From assembly GCF_013266755.1 (NCBI RefSeq), contig NZ_JABRWJ010000001.1, forward strand, positions 372,001 through 436,000: 64,000 nt of DNA. The letters are read 5' to 3'. The notes under the pieces were generated by a model. It ran no database searches. It worked only from the letters and a program-made list of their open reading frames with translations, and had not been told where the DNA came from. Below, one piece after another: positions 26,201 through 33,181 of this stretch. Within the stretch, counting starts at the first letter, position 1; each line of letters begins with the position of its first letter. Origin of the DNA: Pseudaquabacterium terrae (GTDB lineage Bacteria; Pseudomonadota; Gammaproteobacteria; Burkholderiales; Burkholderiaceae_C). The position numbers were made by a program, and so were the translations under genes.

Positions 26201-28119
26201 CGCCGCCGTACGCACCGCCACCGCCGTACGTGCCGCCACGGCCGCCGTACGCCGCGCCGCCGCCACCGTACACACCGCCGCCACCGCCGTATGCCGCACC
26301 TCCGCCGCCGTACACGGCACCGCCCGGCTACGGCCAGTGCGAGGTCTTCAACAACTACGGCTACGACAGCAGCACGCCGACCTATGCACATCGCGCGACG
26401 ATCGAGACGCTGGCGCAGCAGCTGATTGCGCGCAATGTCACGGCACTGCGCATCACCGGCTACAGCAGCCCCGAGGGTGCCGCCACCTACAACCAGGCGC
26501 TCGGCCAGCAGCGCGCGCAGAACCTGGCCACCGCGCTGCGCGCAGCGATCGAGCGCCGCCGTCCCGGCTACGCCGCGCGCATCCGCTACGACATCCGCTC
26601 CGAAGGTGAAGCCCAGCAGGTCGCCGGCGGCGGCCCGGCGAACCGCCGCGTGATCGTCTGCTACGACACCCCGTACGGCCCCGGCCCCGGCCCGGGACCG
26701 ACCCCGCCACCGCCGCCCCCGCCACCACCGCCCGCACGCGTCCTGACGCGCCACGACGTCAGCACGCCGCAGGGCCGCGCGATGCTCGACCGCTACGCCG
26801 AGGCGGTGCGCCGCATGCGGGCACTGCCGGCGCGCGACCCCGCGAGCTGGACCTTCCAGTGGTACATCCACGCGGTGCGTGACGACCGCACTGAAGCGCA
26901 GGAGTTGCAGGCCGCGTTCGGCGGCGCCGATTCGCCGGTGCGCCGGCTCGCCGCGCGCGTGTGGAACACCTGCCAGGCCCACCAGACCACCGACCGGCCG
27001 ACGCACGAGTTGTACTTCCTGCCCTGGCACCGGATGTACGTGCACTACTTCGAGCGCATCTGCCGCCGCGTGCTCGGCGACGAGAACTTCACGCTGCCGT
27101 ACTGGGACTACGTCAACGGCTCGTCGGTGCTGCCGGCGCCGTTCCGCGACCGCGGCAGCCCGCTCTTCCATGCCGACCGCACGCCGGCGGTCAATGCCGG
27201 TGGCGCGATCGACACGCCGCAGACCCGGCTGCAATACGCCGACGCGCTGGCCAACCGCAACTTCGCGCGCCAGGGCGGCGACTTCGGCTTCAGCCTGACG
27301 CTCGAAAGCCGGCCGCACAACGTCGTGCACGGCAACATCGGCACCGGCCGCGGCATGGGCAGCGTCGAGTGGGCTGCCGCCGATCCGATCTTCTGGCTGC
27401 ACCACTGCAACATCGACCGCGTGTGGGCGAGCTGGAATGCGCTCGGCCGCCGCAACCCCGGCGACGCCGGCTGGCTCGACGCCAGCTTCACGTTCGCCGA
27501 CGAAGCGGGGCGCGAGGTCAACCCGCGCAACCGCGACTTCACCGACATCACCCGCCTCGGCCTGCGCTACGACCGGCTCGAAGCTGCCCCGCGCGGCGCC
27601 AGCGCCGAGTCCGATGACTTCGCGGCCGACCTGTCACCGCCTGCCGGGAGCACGACGATGAGCACCACGCGCCACCGCGCCGCGCCGAGCGGCGGCATCC
27701 CGCTCGGCGGCCAGGCGATCCAGGTCACGCTGCCGGCGCAGGGCCCGCGCGACGAGCACGAAGCCGCCGACGAAGCCGCCGGCGACAAGCGCAGCTTCCT
27801 GGTGCTGAACAACTTCCGCGCCGATGCGCCGCCGGGGGTCACGTACCACGTCTACCTCGGCCTGCCGCCGGGCACCAGCGGCCGCGAGGCGGCGCGCTAC
27901 TACGTCGGCCCGCTGAGCTTCTTCGATGCGGTGCCGCGCCGCGGCCATGCCGCGCACTTCAGCGGCAAGTCGACCAGCTTCGACGTCACCGCGCTGGTGC
28001 GGCGGCTGCGCAGCGAGGGCCGCTGGCAGGGCACGCCGGCGGTGACGATCGCACCGGCCGGCGCGCCGGCGTCCAGTGCCCGGCCATTGATCGGCGACAT
28101 CAGCATCGTCGAGCAATGA
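23224..28119 (+). CDS. 1631-residue subtilase / peptidoglycan-binding / OmpA-like / tyrosinase fusion
   Basis: One uninterrupted frame with these parts in order. A propeptide-like start (1-80). A subtilisin-family S8 protease with Asp113 (FVDWGCDF), His186 (AHGTHVMG) and Ser509 (SGTSMAAPHVSG). A Cys-rich segment (from Met588). An NlpC/P60-like region (about 690-860, PGDLLLRRGEGGRAHAAV). A PG_binding_1 domain (872-930). Pro-rich PPPPY-type repeats (about 940-1037). An OmpA-like domain (1038-1150, ITGYSSPEGAATYNQ). A second Pro run. A tyrosinase (about 1172-1456) with copper-A His in THELYFLPWHRMYVHYFE (1261, 1269) and copper-B His1365, His1369 and His1393. A C-terminal beta domain (1479-1631). 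No Sec or Tat signal is visible. Every catalytic set looks complete. In-frame Shine-Dalgarno/ATG cassettes at 24974 and 27646 suggest it arose by joining genes. Confidence 0.88.
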   Translation: MDPALQELLASGEASDEVAVVLRLRDAEPPPAVLRIVARLGAIATARIERAAVWQVYGHPAIASLKAPRWLISEYGALIDRDDAEFTEVLDSDRRRPEDLPQTGRGVLMGFVDWGCDFAHPDFLDEHGDTRLCALWDQRAAGNDGNRYGYGRILRRDALNAALRAKDPYAAVGYHPGRADTGAGAHGTHVMGIAAGNGRAGGPSGLAPDAELAFVHLGAPGWEKSGPLGDSSHLLEAIHFLVDEAGDRPLVLNLSIGRHAGPHDGSTPIELAIDWLLRARPGTCIVQSTGNYFERAVHQAGQLRAGETDTISFDVHSGDTTPNELELWYPGHDRFVAALIDPSGHEVARTELGSRAPVLIAERCVGTLYHRARDPNNGDHHIHLFQYPSAPAGRWQLRLTGEDVSDGRYHAWLERDPGCKHCQALFTPGQADARSTTGSICNGLQALVVGALDGHADEPLLAPFSSSGPTRDGRVRPLLLAPGVRVLSARSTPLIGRRAARLVRMSGTSMAAPHVSGTVALMYEAAGRLPIARLRSALFETLEPFDTGDPADHHRLGFGRLDSAAAVRRAAALGGGAVRATPPQEMTMNPDCCGEERCKDCQHCATESCATCPCCHGAGHECGKTETAIEAEAEPVIRVVPSPLAEDAGPELIAEAEQPQIQVVPSPLTSDVSVEVIESDEAAEIADAAEAFYVAEPPPHPVDIAEALLDEGITEVDQFVARQLGGDSPTARTAQLFDELSGRLGPERQAQRAAQFELVVPPGAAIDAPLQPGDLLLRRGEGGRAHAAVLTQGQLTSPPEAPAQGLQLEGPWPGLYAPVIEPGARPHHARQRFARRIAGADGTLRPDSLLLRPRRGGAPLGEHIEDTEAAPDPNVRWLQTALNAIGNAGLVVDGIAGTATREAVKRYQASRGLAADGLVGPQTLQALHADYDGYRGYGTPPPPPYAPPPPPPYTPPPPPYAAPPPPYVPPRPPYTPPPRPPYTPPPPPYAAPPPPYAPPPPYVPPRPPYAAPPPPYTPPPPPYAAPPPPYTAPPGYGQCEVFNNYGYDSSTPTYAHRATIETLAQQLIARNVTALRITGYSSPEGAATYNQALGQQRAQNLATALRAAIERRRPGYAARIRYDIRSEGEAQQVAGGGPANRRVIVCYDTPYGPGPGPGPTPPPPPPPPPPARVLTRHDVSTPQGRAMLDRYAEAVRRMRALPARDPASWTFQWYIHAVRDDRTEAQELQAAFGGADSPVRRLAARVWNTCQAHQTTDRPTHELYFLPWHRMYVHYFERICRRVLGDENFTLPYWDYVNGSSVLPAPFRDRGSPLFHADRTPAVNAGGAIDTPQTRLQYADALANRNFARQGGDFGFSLTLESRPHNVVHGNIGTGRGMGSVEWAAADPIFWLHHCNIDRVWASWNALGRRNPGDAGWLDASFTFADEAGREVNPRNRDFTDITRLGLRYDRLEAAPRGASAESDDFAADLSPPAGSTTMSTTRHRAAPSGGIPLGGQAIQVTLPAQGPRDEHEAADEAAGDKRSFLVLNNFRADAPPGVTYHVYLGLPPGTSGREAARYYVGPLSFFDAVPRRGHAAHFSGKSTSFDVTALVRRLRSEGRWQGTPAVTIAPAGAPASSARPLIGDISIVEQ
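24974..24987 (+). promoter_or_regulatory. Internal in-frame ribosome-binding site and ATG (start of Cys-rich/tyrosinase part)
   Basis: AGGAG at 24974-24978 is followed by six bases and the in-frame ATG at 24985 (Met588, MNPDCCGEERC). Another ATG lies at 24979. This is a textbook initiation site located precisely at the border between the subtilase and the Cys-rich segment. It could make a separate 1044-residue protein lacking the protease. The site is seen; its use is inferred. Confidence 0.5.
27646..27660 (+). promoter_or_regulatory. Internal in-frame ribosome-binding site and ATG (start of C-terminal domain)
   Basis: GGGAG at 27646-27650, a seven-base spacer and the in-frame ATG at 27658 (Met1479, MSTTRHRAAPSGG) coincide with the border between the tyrosinase and the 153-residue C-terminal beta domain. 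It may allow independent synthesis of that domain, or may be a relic of gene joining. Confidence 0.45.
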
Positions 28120-28781
28120 GGTTGATGGCGCTGGCCTGCACCGGCGCGATGGCGCTCGGCCTGTGGGCTGATACGCGCAACGTCAGCGCCGAGGCGCTGG
28201 CCAGCGTTTGCAGCACGGCCTCGACGCTGGCCGAGGCCTGGGCCTTGCACCGCAGGGTGATGCCGGCGACGACGCTGCTGACCGCCGCGCTGCCGCTGCT
28301 GCCGTGGCTGCTGCCGCGGCGCCGCTGGCCGCACCGCGCCGAAGCCTCGCTGTGCGCGGCGGCGATGGGCCTGGGCATGCTGGCGGCGTTGCCTTTCAGC
28401 AGCGTGCTCGCCGGCCGCTCCGCCTTCACCGCGATGCTGCTGGCGATGGCCACCGGCATGGCGCTCGGCGCCGCAGCGGCGCACGGGCTGTGCCGCCTCG
28501 CCGCACGGGCTGCCGATAATGCCGCGGACGCCGGCCGTCGCCGGCGCACAGCGATCGAGGGGATCGAATGCAGTCAGCCTTCAGCGGCCGATCCGCCATC
28601 GTCACCGGGGCCGCGTCCGGCATCGGTCTCGGCCTGGCGCGGGCGCTCGCCGCGCGCGGCGCGAAGCTCTGGCTGGTGGACATCGATGCCGCCGGCCTCG
28701 AGCGGGCGGCGCAGGCCCTCGGCTCGGCCTGCCAGGCCGCAACGCTCGATGTGCGCGACGCCCCCGCGCTGCAAGCATTGA
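28116..28781 (+). CDS. Predicted multi-pass membrane protein; 3' end questionable
   Basis: The ATG overlaps the stop of the 1631-residue gene (ATGA), so it belongs to that operon. Residues about 1-140 contain around four hydrophobic helices (LMALACTGAMALGLWA; TTLLTAALPLLPWLLP; AAAMGLGMLAALPFSSVLA; AMLLAMATGMALGAAAA). After about residue 150 the frame becomes Arg/Ser/Pro-rich, shadow-like sequence overlapping the dehydrogenase gene by 214 bases. The natural end is therefore probably near 28520-28570, and a frameshift or loss of the original stop is possible: a TAA lies one frame away at 28517. Role unknown; perhaps a membrane anchor or exporter accessory. Confidence 0.6.
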   Translation: MRLMALACTGAMALGLWADTRNVSAEALASVCSTASTLAEAWALHRRVMPATTLLTAALPLLPWLLPRRRWPHRAEASLCAAAMGLGMLAALPFSSVLAGRSAFTAMLLAMATGMALGAAAAHGLCRLAARAADNAADAGRRRRTAIEGIECSQPSAADPPSSPGPRPASVSAWRGRSPRAARSSGWWTSMPPASSGRRRPSARPARPQRSMCATPPRCKH

Positions 28782-29401
28782 TCGAGCGCGTCGCGCGCGA
28801 ACACGGCCGGCTCGACTACGTGTTCAACAACGCCGGCATCGGCATCGGCGGCGAAGCCAGCGAGCTCGGCGTCGCGCACTACGACCGCAGCATCGACGTC
28901 AACATCCGCGGCGTGGTCAACGGCACCGTCGCCGCCTATGGCGTGATGGTGCGCCAGCGCAGCGGCCACATCGTCAACACCGCGTCGCTGGCCGGATTGA
29001 CGCCGGTACCGCTGCTGGTGCCGTACGCGATGACCAAGCACGCCGTCGTCGGCCTGTCCACCAGCCTGCGGGCCGAAGCCGCGCTGCACGGCGTGCGCGT
29101 CAGCGCCCTGTGTCCGGCGGCGGTCGAGACGCCGCTGCTCGACTCGAGCAACCCGGCCGACCTGCCGCCGCTGCGCTGGCGAGCCGACGTGCGCCACTAC
29201 CTCGAGCGCCTGTCGGGGCCACCCTATCCGGCCGATCGAACGGCCGAGGACACGCTGCGCGGCGTCGAGCGCAACCAGGCGCTGATCATCGTGCCCGGGC
29301 GCGCGCGCTTCACCGCAGTGCTGAACCGCTGGCTGCCCGGGGTGGTACGGTGGGCCACGCAGCAGGCGCTGCGCGAAGAGATGAAACGAGGCGGGCGATG
29401 A
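28568..29401 (+). CDS. Short-chain dehydrogenase/reductase (classical SDR)
   Basis: A 277-residue NAD(P)-dependent oxidoreductase. The cofactor motif TGAASGIG lies near residue 13, the NNAG motif in FNNAGIGIG, the catalytic Ser in NTASLAG and the YAMTK active-site Tyr/Lys further on. A cap region near 190-250 is typical of longer classical SDRs. Cofactor preference and substrate are not evident. The GAGGGG Shine-Dalgarno fits the ATG at 28568, even though it lies within the end of the membrane-protein frame. Its stop overlaps the ketopantoate reductase-like gene by ATGA. Confidence 0.88.
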   Translation: MQSAFSGRSAIVTGAASGIGLGLARALAARGAKLWLVDIDAAGLERAAQALGSACQAATLDVRDAPALQALIERVAREHGRLDYVFNNAGIGIGGEASELGVAHYDRSIDVNIRGVVNGTVAAYGVMVRQRSGHIVNTASLAGLTPVPLLVPYAMTKHAVVGLSTSLRAEAALHGVRVSALCPAAVETPLLDSSNPADLPPLRWRADVRHYLERLSGPPYPADRTAEDTLRGVERNQALIIVPGRARFTAVLNRWLPGVVRWATQQALREEMKRGGR

Positions 29402-30294
29402 AGACGGCGGTGATGGGCGCGGGCGCGGTGGGCTGCTACTACGGCGGCATGCTCGCGCGCGCCGGCCATGCGGTGACCTTGATCGGCCGCGCCGAACACG
29501 TCACCGTGATGCAGCGCGACGGGCTGCGGCTCGAGGCGCAGAGCTTCGACCAGCGCATTCCACTGGCCGCCAGCAGCGATGCCAGCGCCTGCGCCGGCGC
29601 GGCGCTGGTGCTGGTGTGCGTGAAGTCCACCGACACCGAGAGTGCCGGCCGCCTGCTCGCGCCGCACCTGGCGCCGGGCGCGTTGATCCTCAGCCTGCAG
29701 AACGGCGTCGACAATGCCGAGCGGTTGCAGGCGGTGCTGCGGCGGCCGGTGCTGCCGGCGGTGGTCTATGTCGCGACCGAGATGGCCGGCGCCGGCCACG
29801 TGCGCCACAACGGCCGCGGCGAGCTGGTGATCGGCCCCTCGGCCGACAGTGCGGCACTGGCAGCCATGTTCGGCGCCGCCGGTGTGCCGGTGCAGGTGTC
29901 GGACAACGTGCGCGGCGCGCTGTGGTCCAAGCTGATCCTCAACTGCGCCTACAACGCGCTGTCGGCGATCACGCAGCAGCCCTACGGCACGCTGGTGCAG
30001 GGCGTGGGCGTCGGCGCGGTGATGCGCGATGTCGTCGACGAATGCCTCGCCGTCGCCGCCGCCGATGGCGTGCAGCTGCCCGCCGACCCGTGGCCCGCGG
30101 TGCTGCGCATCGCCGAGACGATGCCGGCGCAGCTGTCGTCGACGGCGCAGGACCTGGCGCGCGGCAGGCCCAGCGAGATCAACCACCTGAACGGCCACAT
30201 CGTCGCGCGCGGCGCGGCGTTGGGCATTCCGACGCCGGCCAATCGCGTGCTGCACACGCTGGTCAGGCTGGTCGAAGGGCGCGCTGCTCGCTGA
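29398..30294 (+). CDS. Ketopantoate reductase family protein (ApbA/PanE)
   Basis: A 298-residue NADP-dependent reductase. The N-terminal Rossmann motif is GAGAVGCYYGGMLA. The family signature LSLQNGVDNAERL (Asn and neighbouring residues of the nicotinamide site) is present, as are the catalytic Lys in SKLILNCAYN and the late SEINHLNG motif. True PanE makes pantoate for CoA synthesis, but this family has many paralogues acting on other 2-oxo acids. Coupling to an SDR rather than pan genes argues against the biosynthetic enzyme. The ATGA overlap fixes the start at 29398. Confidence 0.87.
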   Translation: MKTAVMGAGAVGCYYGGMLARAGHAVTLIGRAEHVTVMQRDGLRLEAQSFDQRIPLAASSDASACAGAALVLVCVKSTDTESAGRLLAPHLAPGALILSLQNGVDNAERLQAVLRRPVLPAVVYVATEMAGAGHVRHNGRGELVIGPSADSAALAAMFGAAGVPVQVSDNVRGALWSKLILNCAYNALSAITQQPYGTLVQGVGVGAVMRDVVDECLAVAAADGVQLPADPWPAVLRIAETMPAQLSSTAQDLARGRPSEINHLNGHIVARGAALGIPTPANRVLHTLVRLVEGRAAR

Positions 30295-30309
30295 GCCTCG
30301 AGGGGTCCC

Positions 30310-30771
30310 TCAACCGCGATGGATCGGATCGATCCACGCCACCTGCTCCGGCTTCTCGACCGGCTCGATGTCGAGGTTGATCGCCACCGCCTCGCCGTCG
30401 CTGCGGACCAGCACGCATTCGAGCACCTCGGTCGGGCTGGCGTTGATCTCCTGGTGCGGCACGTAGGGCGGCACGTAGATGAAGTCGCCCGGGCCGGCCT
30501 CGGCGGTGAACTCCAGCCGGTCGCCCCAGCGCATGCGCGCGCGGCCGCGCACGACGTAGATCACGCTCTCGAGCGGGCCGTGGTGGTGCGCGCCGGTCTT
30601 GGCATCGGGGTGGATGTGCACGGTGCCGGCCCACAGCTTCTGCGCGCCGACGCGCGCGAAGGTGACCGCGGCCTGCCGGTCCATGCCAGGCGTCTGCGCG
30701 GTGTTGGGGTCGAGCCGGTCGTGCGGCACGACGCGCACGCCGTCGTGCTTCCAGCGGGGTTCGTTGCTCAT
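30310..30771 (-). CDS. Cupin-domain protein
   Basis: A 153-residue single-cupin protein. The metal-binding motifs are recognisable: HIHPDAKTGAHHHGPLESVIYV (His and Glu ligands) and, after the inter-motif loop, PGDFIYVPPYVPHQEIN with the last His. This places it with small mononuclear metal cupins of unknown substrate. An ATG start at 30771 was chosen over a GTG at 30780; neither has a strong Shine-Dalgarno. It converges on the ketopantoate reductase-like gene. Confidence 0.85.
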   Translation of the reverse strand: MSNEPRWKHDGVRVVPHDRLDPNTAQTPGMDRQAAVTFARVGAQKLWAGTVHIHPDAKTGAHHHGPLESVIYVVRGRARMRWGDRLEFTAEAGPGDFIYVPPYVPHQEINASPTEVLECVLVRSDGEAVAINLDIEPVEKPEQVAWIDPIHRG

Positions 30772-30834
30772 GCTGCGCACCGTTCGGGGTGGAGCGGACC
30801 ATCGTACGTCGACAAGCGCACGACGTGCTGAAGC

Positions 30835-31251
30835 TCAGGGCTCGTTCGCTGCGACGTAAGCCCCGGCGTACTGCGGCAGGCCGTCGTCGATCGGCCACCA
30901 GCTGCACTTCGAGCCGACGTGGGCATGCCAGGCCGGCCGCGCCGGCACCGGTTCGCTGATCAGGCCCGCGCGAACGCGCACGACGTCCGGCAAGGCGTCT
31001 CGACGGCTGAAGAGCGGCGAGCCGCAGCGACCGCAGAACATCCGCTGCTTGCCCGGCGTGGCCTCGTAGGCGGTCAGCAGATGCTGCGGATCGTCGAGCG
31101 CAAAGGAGGCCGTCGCCACCGGGATGATCGCCACGAACGGCCCGCCCTGGGCGCGCCGGCACTGGCTGCAATGGCAGACCTGGATCGGCTCGAGCGGCGA
31201 ATGAATTCGGAAGGTGATGCCGCCGCAGAGGCAGCTTCCGGTGTGTGGCAC
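30835..31251 (-). CDS. GFA family (glutathione-dependent formaldehyde-activating enzyme-like) protein
   Basis: A 138-residue zinc protein of the GFA/CENP-V family. The Cys pattern is intact: GSCLCGGITF, then CHCSQCRRAQGG, then FCGRCGSPLF, giving the two zinc sites of the fold. Only some family members condense formaldehyde with glutathione, and most are uncharacterised. Located near ada, an alkylation-repair gene, on the opposite strand; a joint role is speculative. Confidence 0.88.
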   Translation of the reverse strand: MPHTGSCLCGGITFRIHSPLEPIQVCHCSQCRRAQGGPFVAIIPVATASFALDDPQHLLTAYEATPGKQRMFCGRCGSPLFSRRDALPDVVRVRAGLISEPVPARPAWHAHVGSKCSWWPIDDGLPQYAGAYVAANEP

Positions 31252-31346
31252 GAGGACTCCTGTCGGGCGCGGCAGCTTAGCAGCGGTGCGCCCCGGGTTT
31301 CGAATTCGACCGCAAGGCGACGAGTGCGGCGCACCGACCCGGCGCC

Positions 31347-31361
31347 TAGAGTGGCACCATG
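31347..31361 (+). promoter_or_regulatory. -10-like TAGAGT six bases before the ada ATG, suggesting a leaderless transcript
   Basis: TAGAGT at 31347-31352 is separated from the ATG at 31359 by six bases. Transcription normally starts about seven bases after a -10 box, which would be the A of the ATG. No Shine-Dalgarno precedes this ATG. The -35 region is poor. The identical layout occurs before the AtuA-type gene at 37480. Confidence 0.45.
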
Positions 31362-32489
31362 AACCTGCACCACCCCGCTCCCATGCCTGTCCACCCCGCG
31401 CGTCCGCCGCTGAACCCGCGCGCCGCCGAGCTCGCCGCGGTGGTCGAACGCGACCCGCGCTGGGCCGCGGTGCGCAGCCGCGATGCCGCCGCCGACGGCC
31501 GGTTCGTCTACTCGGTGCGCACGACCGGCGTCTATTGCCGGCCGAGCTGCCCGGCGCGCGCGGCGCGGCCGGAAAACATCGCCTTCCACGCCGATCCGTC
31601 GGCGGCCGAAGCCGCCGGCTTTCGCCCCTGCAAGCGCTGCCGGCCCGATGGCGTGAGCATCGCCGCGCAGCAGGCCGCGATCATCGCCGCGCTATGCCGT
31701 CACATCGAAGCGAGCGAACAAGCGCCGACCCTCGACGCATTGGCCGCGCGCGCGGGCTGGAGCCCCTATCACCTGCACCGCGTCTTCAAGGCGATCACCG
31801 GGTTGACGCCGCGCGCCTACGCCGCCGCGCAGCGTGCCGGCCGCATGCGCCAGCAGTTGCAGTCCGGCGCCCGCGTGACCGACGCGCTGTACGACGCCGG
31901 TTATGGCTCCGGCGGCCACTTCTATGCCGAGGCCGACCGGCAGCTCGGCATGACACCGGGCCGCTACCGTGCCGGCGGCGCCGACAGCGTGATCCGCTTC
32001 GCGCTCGGCGAGTGTTCGCTCGGCGCGATCCTCGTCGCGCAGAGTGAACGCGGCATCTGCGCGATCACGCTCGGCGACGATCCCGACACGCTGCTGCGCG
32101 AGCTGCAGGACCACTTTCCGCGCGCCCGGCTGATCGGCGGCGACCGCGCTTTCGAGACGCTGGTCGCACGCGTCGTCGGCTTCGTCGAGGCGCCGCGGCT
32201 GGGCCTGGACCTGCCGCTCGATGTGCGCGGCACGGCCTTCCAGCAGCGCGTGTGGCAGGCGCTGCGCGACATCCCGGCCGGCCGCACCGCGAGTTATGCC
32301 GAGATCGCCGAGCGCATCGGCGCGCCGAAGGCGGTGCGCGCGGTCGCGCAGGCCTGTGCGGCGAATGCGCTGGCAGTGGCCATTCCCTGCCACCGCGTGG
32401 TGCGCCGCGACGGCGCCTTGTCGGGTTACCGCTGGGGCGTCGAGCGCAAGCAGGCCTTGCTGGAACGCGAAGGCAGCGCGGCGGCATGA
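31359..32489 (+). CDS. ada: Ada: bifunctional DNA methylphosphotriester/O6-methylguanine methyltransferase and regulator
   Basis: A 376-residue protein with the complete Ada layout. The N-terminal zinc and phosphotriester repair domain has Cys60, Cys64, Cys91 and Cys94 (VYCRPSCPAR, PCKRCRPDG). The AraC-type helix-turn-helix follows (LDALAARAGWSPYHLHRVFK; YDAGYGSGGHFYAEADRQLG). The C-terminal methyltransferase carries active-site Cys344 in AIPCHRVVRRDGALSGYRWG. Methylation of the N-terminal Cys converts family members into activators of the adaptive response. The next gene, a 2-oxoglutarate oxygenase, overlaps by ATGA, as alkB follows ada in enterobacteria. An earlier start is unlikely given the TAGAGT box six bases upstream. 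Confidence 0.95.
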   Translation: MNLHHPAPMPVHPARPPLNPRAAELAAVVERDPRWAAVRSRDAAADGRFVYSVRTTGVYCRPSCPARAARPENIAFHADPSAAEAAGFRPCKRCRPDGVSIAAQQAAIIAALCRHIEASEQAPTLDALAARAGWSPYHLHRVFKAITGLTPRAYAAAQRAGRMRQQLQSGARVTDALYDAGYGSGGHFYAEADRQLGMTPGRYRAGGADSVIRFALGECSLGAILVAQSERGICAITLGDDPDTLLRELQDHFPRARLIGGDRAFETLVARVVGFVEAPRLGLDLPLDVRGTAFQQRVWQALRDIPAGRTASYAEIAERIGAPKAVRAVAQACAANALAVAIPCHRVVRRDGALSGYRWGVERKQALLEREGSAAA

Positions 32490-33181
32490 ATCGGCTCGAT
32501 GGTGTGGACTGGGCAGCGGTCGAAACCGCACTCGATGCCGACGGCGCGGCGCTGCTGCCCGGCCTGCTGTCGTCGCAGGAGTGCCGGGCGCTCGCCGCGT
32601 CGTACGACACGCCGGTCTTCCGCAGTCGCGTCGTGATGGCGCGCCACGGTTTCGGCCGTGGCGAGTACCAGTACTTCGCCTATCCGCTGCCGCCGCTGAT
32701 CCAGCGCCTGCGCGAAGCCGCGTATCCGCGCCTGGTGCCGATCGCCAACCGCTGGAACGAAGCACTGGGCAATCCGATTCGCTATCCCGCAAAGCACGCG
32801 GCCTTTCTCGAGCGCTGCCACGCCGCCGGGCAGGACCGGCCGACGGCGCTGCTGCTGCAGTACGGCGCGGGCGACTACAACTGCCTGCACCAGGACCTCT
32901 ACGGCGAGCACGTGTTCCCGCTGCAGGTCGTGCTGCTGCTGTCGCAGCCGGGGTGCGACTTCGAAGGCGGCGAATTCGTGCTGACCGAACAGCGTCCGCG
33001 CATGCAGTCGCGGCCGCTGGTGCTGCCGCTGCAGCAGGGGGACGCCGCGGTGATCGCCGTGCAGCACCGCCCGGTGCAGGGGGCACGCGGCGCCTACCGC
33101 GTGAACCTGCGCCACGGCGTCAGCCGCGTGCGCTCCGGGCGTCGGCATGTGGCGGGCATCGTGTTCCACGATGCGCGCTGA
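32486..33181 (+). CDS. 2-oxoglutarate/Fe(II)-dependent oxygenase coupled to ada
   Basis: A 231-residue protein. The iron-binding facial triad is visible as His135 and Asp137 (LHQDLYGEHV) and His194 (AVIAVQHRPVQ), with the 2-oxoglutarate-binding Arg205 in YRVNLRHGVSR. The remainder fits a double-stranded beta-helix oxygenase. It is not a close textbook AlkB by motif spacing, but its ATGA overlap with ada strongly suggests alkylation repair or a linked modification. Family-level assignment is firm; the substrate is inference. Two hairpins follow the stop codon. Confidence 0.85.
   Translation: MNRLDGVDWAAVETALDADGAALLPGLLSSQECRALAASYDTPVFRSRVVMARHGFGRGEYQYFAYPLPPLIQRLREAAYPRLVPIANRWNEALGNPIRYPAKHAAFLERCHAAGQDRPTALLLQYGAGDYNCLHQDLYGEHVFPLQVVLLLSQPGCDFEGGEFVLTEQRPRMQSRPLVLPLQQGDAAVIAVQHRPVQGARGAYRVNLRHGVSRVRSGRRHVAGIVFHDAR

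Noticed and set aside
22960-26335. Dense short repeats that could be taken for a CRISPR array
   Set aside because: They are codon-level repeats encoding Thr/Gly and Pro/Tyr tracts, with no constant-length spacers.
20428-27405. Very long open frames on the minus strand opposite the SARP-linked operon (about 1100-1200 residues each)
   Set aside because: They are antisense shadows of GC-rich coding DNA: repetitive Arg/Gly/His/Ala-rich translations with no recognisable domain, while the plus-strand frames have clear domains and ribosome-binding sites.
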